From: PVC group bacterium
GTDB taxonomy: Bacteria; Verrucomicrobiota; Kiritimatiellia; SS1-B-03-39; UBA6053
NCBI GenBank assembly: GCA_003565035.1
Contig: PXDP01000314.1
Location: forward strand, 1 to 9,238
DNA length: 9,238 nt
Reading direction: 5' to 3'
A program made the translations under genes and the position numbers. Shown here one piece after another: positions 6,477 to 9,238 of the stretch. Position 1 is the first letter of the stretch. Each line of letters opens with the position of its first letter. Below the pieces are notes generated by a model. It did not search any database, was not told the DNA's origin, and saw nothing but the letters and a program-made list of their open reading frames with translations.

Positions 6477-7586
6477 ATGCAAGAACCCTTTCAAATTCCC
6501 GGATATACCTTTGTCAGTAAAATCGCCGAGGGCGGTATGGCGACGGTGTGGAAGGCCCGCCAGGAGAAGCTGGACCGGGTGGTGGCGGTCAAGGTCCTGA
6601 TGAAAGATATGGATGCGTCGCCGGATGTCTTTCAGCGCTTTATTTATGAAGCCCGCGCGGCGGCCAGTCTTATCCATCCGAATGTCGTGCAGGTGATTGA
6701 TGCCGGTGAGCAGGATCATTTCATGTATTACATCATGGAGTATGTGCCGGGCATGACGGCCGGTGACGCGATTGAAAACGGCCGTCCGATGAAAGAAAAA
6801 CAGCTGCTGCGGATTGCCCGCGAGGTGGCTGAGGCACTGGATTACGCCTGGCAGGAGCACCATGTGGTGCATTGCGATATCAAACCGGACAATCTGCTGC
6901 TGCACCGAAATGGCCGCACCAAGGTCGCGGATCTGGGGCTGGCCCAGGTGACGGGGATCGCGGCGGTGGAAATCGAGGAGGGTATGACTCTGGGGACCCC
7001 GAATTATTTCCCCCCGGAACAGGCACTGGTTGAGGATAATCTGGATTGCCGGGCTGATATGTACGCGCTGGGAGCGACCCTGTATCATCTGGGTACCGGA
7101 CAGGTCCCCTTCGGAGAGGATGATCCGGAAACCGTGGCCGCGCATCAGGTCCACAGTCAGTTGCCGAATCCCCGCGAACTCAATCCGGCACTTTCCTGGG
7201 GGCTGACCTGCCTGATAGAGCGTCTGATGGCCAAAAAGGCGAACGACCGCTATCAGGACTGGGCCGATGTGCTCGAGGATATCCATGCGGTGGAGGAGGG
7301 GCGGCTGATTCCGTATCCGCTCAATGAATCAGTCAAAAGCACGGTCATGCACCTGGAGCCGCCGATTCGGGAGGCCCGCGTAGCCAGGCCCGCCGGTGCC
7401 ATTAAAGTCCCGGTGCATCGTCAAAAGGCGGCACTGAAAATTTCTGTGCAGGATGCGGAGGCGATGCACGCCCGCCGGCAGGTTCATGCAAAACCCGCAA
7501 ACATTTGGCCCAGGGTGCTGGCACTGGGGTTTGTGGTTGTCCTGATGTATACCTTCACGGTGCTCCGGATGCAGGGGGCACTCTGA
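6477..7586 (+). CDS. Hanks-type Ser/Thr protein kinase with a C-terminal membrane anchor
   Basis: This 369-residue protein has a PknB-like kinase domain over residues about 10-272. Visible motifs are the glycine loop KIAEGGMATVWKAR (15-28, first Gly replaced by Ala17), VAVK with Lys39, the helix-C Glu58, the catalytic loop VHCDIKPDN (131-139, Asp134, Lys136, Asn139), DLG (Asp152) in place of DFG, GTPNYFPPEQ (173-182) in place of the APE motif, DMYALG with Asp194, and Arg258. All residues needed for phosphotransfer are present, so it should be active. Cys133 in the HRD position makes it a non-RD kinase. A basic linker (about 285-343) leads to one membrane helix (about 344-362) and only a few residues beyond, so no sensor domain lies across the membrane. 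ATG 6477 is chosen because it leaves a normal short N-terminus before the glycine loop; no Shine-Dalgarno sequence is seen. The next gene starts on the base after its TGA. The substrate is unknown. Confidence 0.93.
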   Translation: MQEPFQIPGYTFVSKIAEGGMATVWKARQEKLDRVVAVKVLMKDMDASPDVFQRFIYEARAAASLIHPNVVQVIDAGEQDHFMYYIMEYVPGMTAGDAIENGRPMKEKQLLRIAREVAEALDYAWQEHHVVHCDIKPDNLLLHRNGRTKVADLGLAQVTGIAAVEIEEGMTLGTPNYFPPEQALVEDNLDCRADMYALGATLYHLGTGQVPFGEDDPETVAAHQVHSQLPNPRELNPALSWGLTCLIERLMAKKANDRYQDWADVLEDIHAVEEGRLIPYPLNESVKSTVMHLEPPIREARVARPAGAIKVPVHRQKAALKISVQDAEAMHARRQVHAKPANIWPRVLALGFVVVLMYTFTVLRMQGAL

Positions 7587-7589
7587 GTG
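7573..7589 (+). promoter_or_regulatory. ribosome binding site and GTG start of the oxidoreductase gene
   Basis: AGGGGG (7573-7578) lies 8 bases before GTG 7587-7589, inside the last codons of the kinase gene. The kinase stop TGA (7584-7586) abuts the GTG. This supports GTG 7587 as the start and suggests reinitiation or coupled translation. It is the only conventionally spaced Shine-Dalgarno-like site I found before a gene here. Confidence 0.5.
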
Positions 7590-8960
7590 AACCATTTGCT
7601 GGTTCTCGGGGGGGGGACGGCGGCGATCTCCGCTGCACATGCCGCCGTGGAGCGGGGGTGGCGGGTTTCTGTCGTCCACACCGGTCTGCCCCTTGGCGGA
7701 TGCTGCCTGAACGTGGGCTGTGTGCCGTCGAAGTATTTGATCCGTGCCGCTGAACGGGTGCATCATGCCCGCCATCCTCTTTACCCGGGGCTGGAGGGCG
7801 TGCCGATGCCCGTGGATGTCCGCGCGCTGTTTGAAGGCCAGCGGAACAAAGTTGCGGAGCTGAGAAAACGCAATTATCTGGACCCCCTGCCGCAAGTGGA
7901 GGGGCTGGACCTGATTGAAGGCTTTGGAACGCTGGTGGATGCCCGGACGGTAGCGGTGGGGGATCGGCGGATATCCGGAGATGCAGTCCTGATCGCCACC
8001 GGGTCCAGCCCCTGGACACCCGATCTCCCCGGAATGGAATCCGTGGATGTGCTGACGAATGAAACTCTGTTTGATTTGGAGGCCCTGCCAAAATCCGTGC
8101 TGGTGCTTGGCGGCGGCTATATCGCCCTGGAAATGGCGCAGATGATGCACCGGCTGGGCACGGAGGTGACCCTGATACAGCGCAGTGCGCATGTGATGTC
8201 CAATCAGCCGGCGGAACTGGGGGAAACTCTCGCGGGATTTTTTGAGGCGGAAGGCCTTCAGGTGGTTTGCGGCACTTCGCTGGAAAGGATCGAAAACATC
8301 GGTTCCGGTGTCCGGATCCATCTGAGGCAGGGGGAGCAGACCCGCTCTTTCGAAGCGGAGGCCCTGTTCTCCGGTCTGGGACGCAAGGGGAATACGGACG
8401 GATTGGGGCTGGACAGGGTCGGCATCGAAACCGCTGGACGCGGGTTCATTCGCGTGAATGAAAAGTTGGAGACTACCGTCCCGGGCGTGTATGCGTGCGG
8501 GGACGTTCTGGGTGGTCATTTGCTTGTTTACACGGCTTCGTACGAAGCGGAACAGGTGGTATCGCAGCTTAGCGGAGAGAGTGCGCCGCCGCTTCATGAA
8601 GAGGAAATTCCCTGGGTGGTGTTCACGGATCCGCAGGTTGCCGGGATCGGTCTGGATGCGGCGACCGCCCGCAAGCGGGGTCTGGAGATCGAAGAGGCGG
8701 TCCTGCCGGTTAACCGCTGGCCGCGTTTCAGCACTCTGGGCGAAGACCGCGGTTTTTTGAAACTCATTCGGGATGTGAACACCGACTGTCTGGTGGGCGC
8801 AAGAGCGCTTTGTCCCGAGGGCGGGGATTTGATGACCGAGCTGGGATGGATTCTGCGCAAACGGATTCCGATGCGGGAAGTTGCCGGCTCTCTGGCGCCC
8901 TATCTGACCCTCAGTGAAGGCATCCAAAAATGCGCCGGGCGGTTTCAGGATCGAGGGTAG
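7587..8960 (+). CDS. MerA/lipoamide-dehydrogenase-type FAD pyridine nucleotide-disulfide oxidoreductase
   Basis: This 457-residue class I flavin disulfide reductase starts at GTG 7587. It has the FAD-binding loop VLGGGTAAISAA (6-17), the redox-active loop GGCCLNVGCVPSK (37-49) with Cys40 and Cys45 as the disulfide pair, ATGSSP (137-142), the NAD(P)-binding loop LGGGYIALEMA (174-184), GLGRKGNT (263-270), and VYACGD (301-306). A C-terminal dimerisation domain holds VFTDPQVAGIG (345-355). The redox loop and the ending PYLTLSEG (438-445) look most like mercuric reductase. As there, Tyr439 replaces the catalytic His of lipoamide dehydrogenase while Glu444 is kept. It is not a standard MerA: it has no N-terminal metal-binding domain and stops at QKCAGRFQDRG without the C-terminal vicinal Cys pair that delivers Hg(II). 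An extra Cys39 replaces the usual Thr of GGTC. It probably passes electrons from NAD(P)H through FAD and the disulfide to an unknown acceptor. No merR- or merT-like gene is nearby. Confidence 0.9.
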   Translation: MNHLLVLGGGTAAISAAHAAVERGWRVSVVHTGLPLGGCCLNVGCVPSKYLIRAAERVHHARHPLYPGLEGVPMPVDVRALFEGQRNKVAELRKRNYLDPLPQVEGLDLIEGFGTLVDARTVAVGDRRISGDAVLIATGSSPWTPDLPGMESVDVLTNETLFDLEALPKSVLVLGGGYIALEMAQMMHRLGTEVTLIQRSAHVMSNQPAELGETLAGFFEAEGLQVVCGTSLERIENIGSGVRIHLRQGEQTRSFEAEALFSGLGRKGNTDGLGLDRVGIETAGRGFIRVNEKLETTVPGVYACGDVLGGHLLVYTASYEAEQVVSQLSGESAPPLHEEEIPWVVFTDPQVAGIGLDAATARKRGLEIEEAVLPVNRWPRFSTLGEDRGFLKLIRDVNTDCLVGARALCPEGGDLMTELGWILRKRIPMREVAGSLAPYLTLSEGIQKCAGRFQDRG

Positions 8961-8966
8961 AATACA

Positions 8967-8981
8967 CCTGAAGGCATCAGG
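8967..8981 (+). terminator. weak hairpin after the oxidoreductase gene
   Basis: CCTGA (8967-8971) and TCAGG (8977-8981) form a 5-bp stem with a 5-base loop, beginning 7 bases after the stop codon. The following bases are purine-rich, not a T-run, so it is not a convincing intrinsic terminator. It may be a 3' end structure or chance. Confidence 0.25.
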
Positions 8982-8990
8982 AAAGAGAAC

Positions 8991-9010
8991 CACCGATAAA
9001 CACCGATAGG
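8991..9010. repeat. two tandem copies of a 10-base unit
   Basis: CACCGATAAA (8991-9000) is followed directly by CACCGATAGG (9001-9010), identical at eight of ten positions. It lies in the gene-free tail behind the oxidoreductase. Short intergenic repeats of this general form (a CACNGAT core repeated about every 10 bases) occur in various environmental bacterial genomes; I know of no function for them. Confidence 0.5.
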
Positions 9011-9036
9011 CGTTGAGGCAGGGTGATAAAATTATT

Positions 9037-9042
9037 TTGACA
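9037..9042 (+). promoter_or_regulatory. consensus -35 hexamer TTGACA without a clear -10
   Basis: A perfect TTGACA lies in an AT-rich stretch (9026-9060). A -10 box at the normal 16-18 bases is not evident; GATACT (9054-9059) resembles one but is only 11 bases away. If real, it would drive transcription rightwards through the inverted repeats that follow. It may be chance in AT-rich DNA. Confidence 0.2.
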
Positions 9043-9061
9043 GGCAATTTAGAGATACTGT

Positions 9062-9086
9062 GAGCCCAAAAGTCGCCGCCGGGCTT
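9062..9086. repeat. inverted repeat 1 of the tail region
   Basis: GAGCCC (9062-9067) and GGGCTT (9081-9086) can pair over 6 positions, one of them a G-T wobble, around a 13-base loop. It is the first of three successive foldable segments in the gene-free tail. Confidence 0.3.
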
Positions 9087-9103
9087 GTCCTACCCTTTAT
9101 ACA

Positions 9104-9140
9104 TAAATCCTACTGAGCAATACTCGTATATTAGGATTTA
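9104..9140. repeat. 9-bp perfect inverted repeat with a 19-base loop
   Basis: TAAATCCTA (9104-9112) and TAGGATTTA (9132-9140) are exact reverse complements. The loop 9113-9131 includes TATATT-like AT-rich sequence. It could be an RNA hairpin, a protein-binding operator or part of a mobile-element end. It is directly followed by the next inverted repeat, only two bases away. Confidence 0.5.
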
Positions 9141-9142
9141 GT

Positions 9143-9196
9143 TGTTGTGGCGGTAGCGCAAAGGTCATTTAACCACCAGCCTCACGCTCCACAACA
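9143..9196. repeat. 8-bp perfect inverted repeat with an inner 4-bp extension
   Basis: TGTTGTGG (9143-9150) and CCACAACA (9189-9196) are exact reverse complements. After a 4-base bulge on the left arm, AGCG (9155-9158) can pair with CGCT (9185-9188). The 26-base interior contains GGT and ACC around CATTTA. The orientation (GTT outside left, AAC outside right) is opposite to that of an integron attC site, so it is not called as one. Confidence 0.42.
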
Positions 9197-9238
9197 CTCT
9201 TGATGCCAACGGCATCACATTCGTCAGCAAGGGGCAAC
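9169..9238 (-). other. edge segment with open frames on both strands, unassigned
   Basis: On the minus strand, 22 codons enter from the right edge and end at TAA 9171-9169 (ending SVVEREAGG). On the plus strand, a frame open from after TAG 9154-9156 to the edge reads TTSLTLHNTLDANGITFVSK from 9172. The plus frame has mostly G or C in third positions, like genes in this window, but has no ATG, GTG or TTG after its upstream stop. The minus frame would need a gene lying mostly outside the window. Neither can be called a gene from this much sequence. Confidence 0.2.

Noticed and set aside
7587..8960. Mercury resistance gene merA
   Set aside because: The C-terminal vicinal Cys pair and the N-terminal metal-binding domain are missing, and no other mer gene is present, so the name is not justified.
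7329..9047. Open frame of about 572 codons on the minus strand opposite the oxidoreductase and the kinase end
   Set aside because: It spans two clearly real genes on the other strand and shows only low-complexity composition; no motif supports it.
9143..9196. Integron attC-like site
   Set aside because: An attC site has AAC-type left and GTT-type right outer boxes; here the outer arms are TGTTGTGG and CCACAACA, the opposite orientation, and no integrase or cassette array is visible.
1..9238. CRISPR array, tRNA or rRNA, toxin-antitoxin or phage-defence genes
   Set aside because: No regularly spaced direct repeats, no tRNA-like cloverleaf and no defence-protein motifs were found by reading both strands.

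Overview
The window is GC-rich and carries six genes: one partial, five complete. Several features point to the PVC superphylum (Verrucomicrobiota, Kiritimatiellota or Planctomycetota): SLA1-homology (SHD1) repeats on a secreted enzyme, a DUF1573 protein, a heparinase II/III-type secreted enzyme, a Hanks-type Ser/Thr kinase, and weak or absent Shine-Dalgarno signals. This is inferred from protein families only; no rRNA or other phylogenetic marker is present.

Layout. (1) 1-286, minus: the first 95 codons of a membrane protein resembling the N-terminus of CapD/FlaA1/WbpM-type polysaccharide-biosynthesis nucleotide-sugar dehydratases. (2) 362-2560, minus: a secreted GH123/DUF4091-like glycosidase candidate with two C-terminal SHD1 repeats. 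(3) 2622-5348, plus: a secreted heparinase II/III-family polysaccharide-lyase candidate. Genes 2 and 3 diverge from a 61-bp region. (4) 5405-6388, minus: a secreted DUF1573 protein with three Ig-like repeats, convergent with gene 3 and probably ended by a hairpin plus T-tract at 5354-5373. (5) 6477-7586, plus: a tail-anchored Hanks-type kinase. (6) 7587-8960, plus: a MerA/lipoamide-dehydrogenase-type FAD disulfide oxidoreductase whose GTG start directly follows the kinase stop codon. (7) 8961-9238: a gene-free tail of 278 bases with a short tandem repeat, a consensus-like -35 hexamer and a run of inverted repeats.

How the genes may work together. The divergent glycosidase/lyase pair looks like a minimal polysaccharide-degradation locus: two exported enzymes, no transporter and no sulfatase in view. 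The neighbouring CapD-like gene concerns polysaccharide synthesis and need not belong to it. The kinase and oxidoreductase form a tight two-gene unit suggesting translational coupling, but nothing in the sequence says what they do together. No classical defence system, CRISPR array, tRNA, rRNA or complete mobile element is visible. The least explained parts are the kinase-oxidoreductase pair with its altered active-site motifs and the structured tail at 9037-9238.
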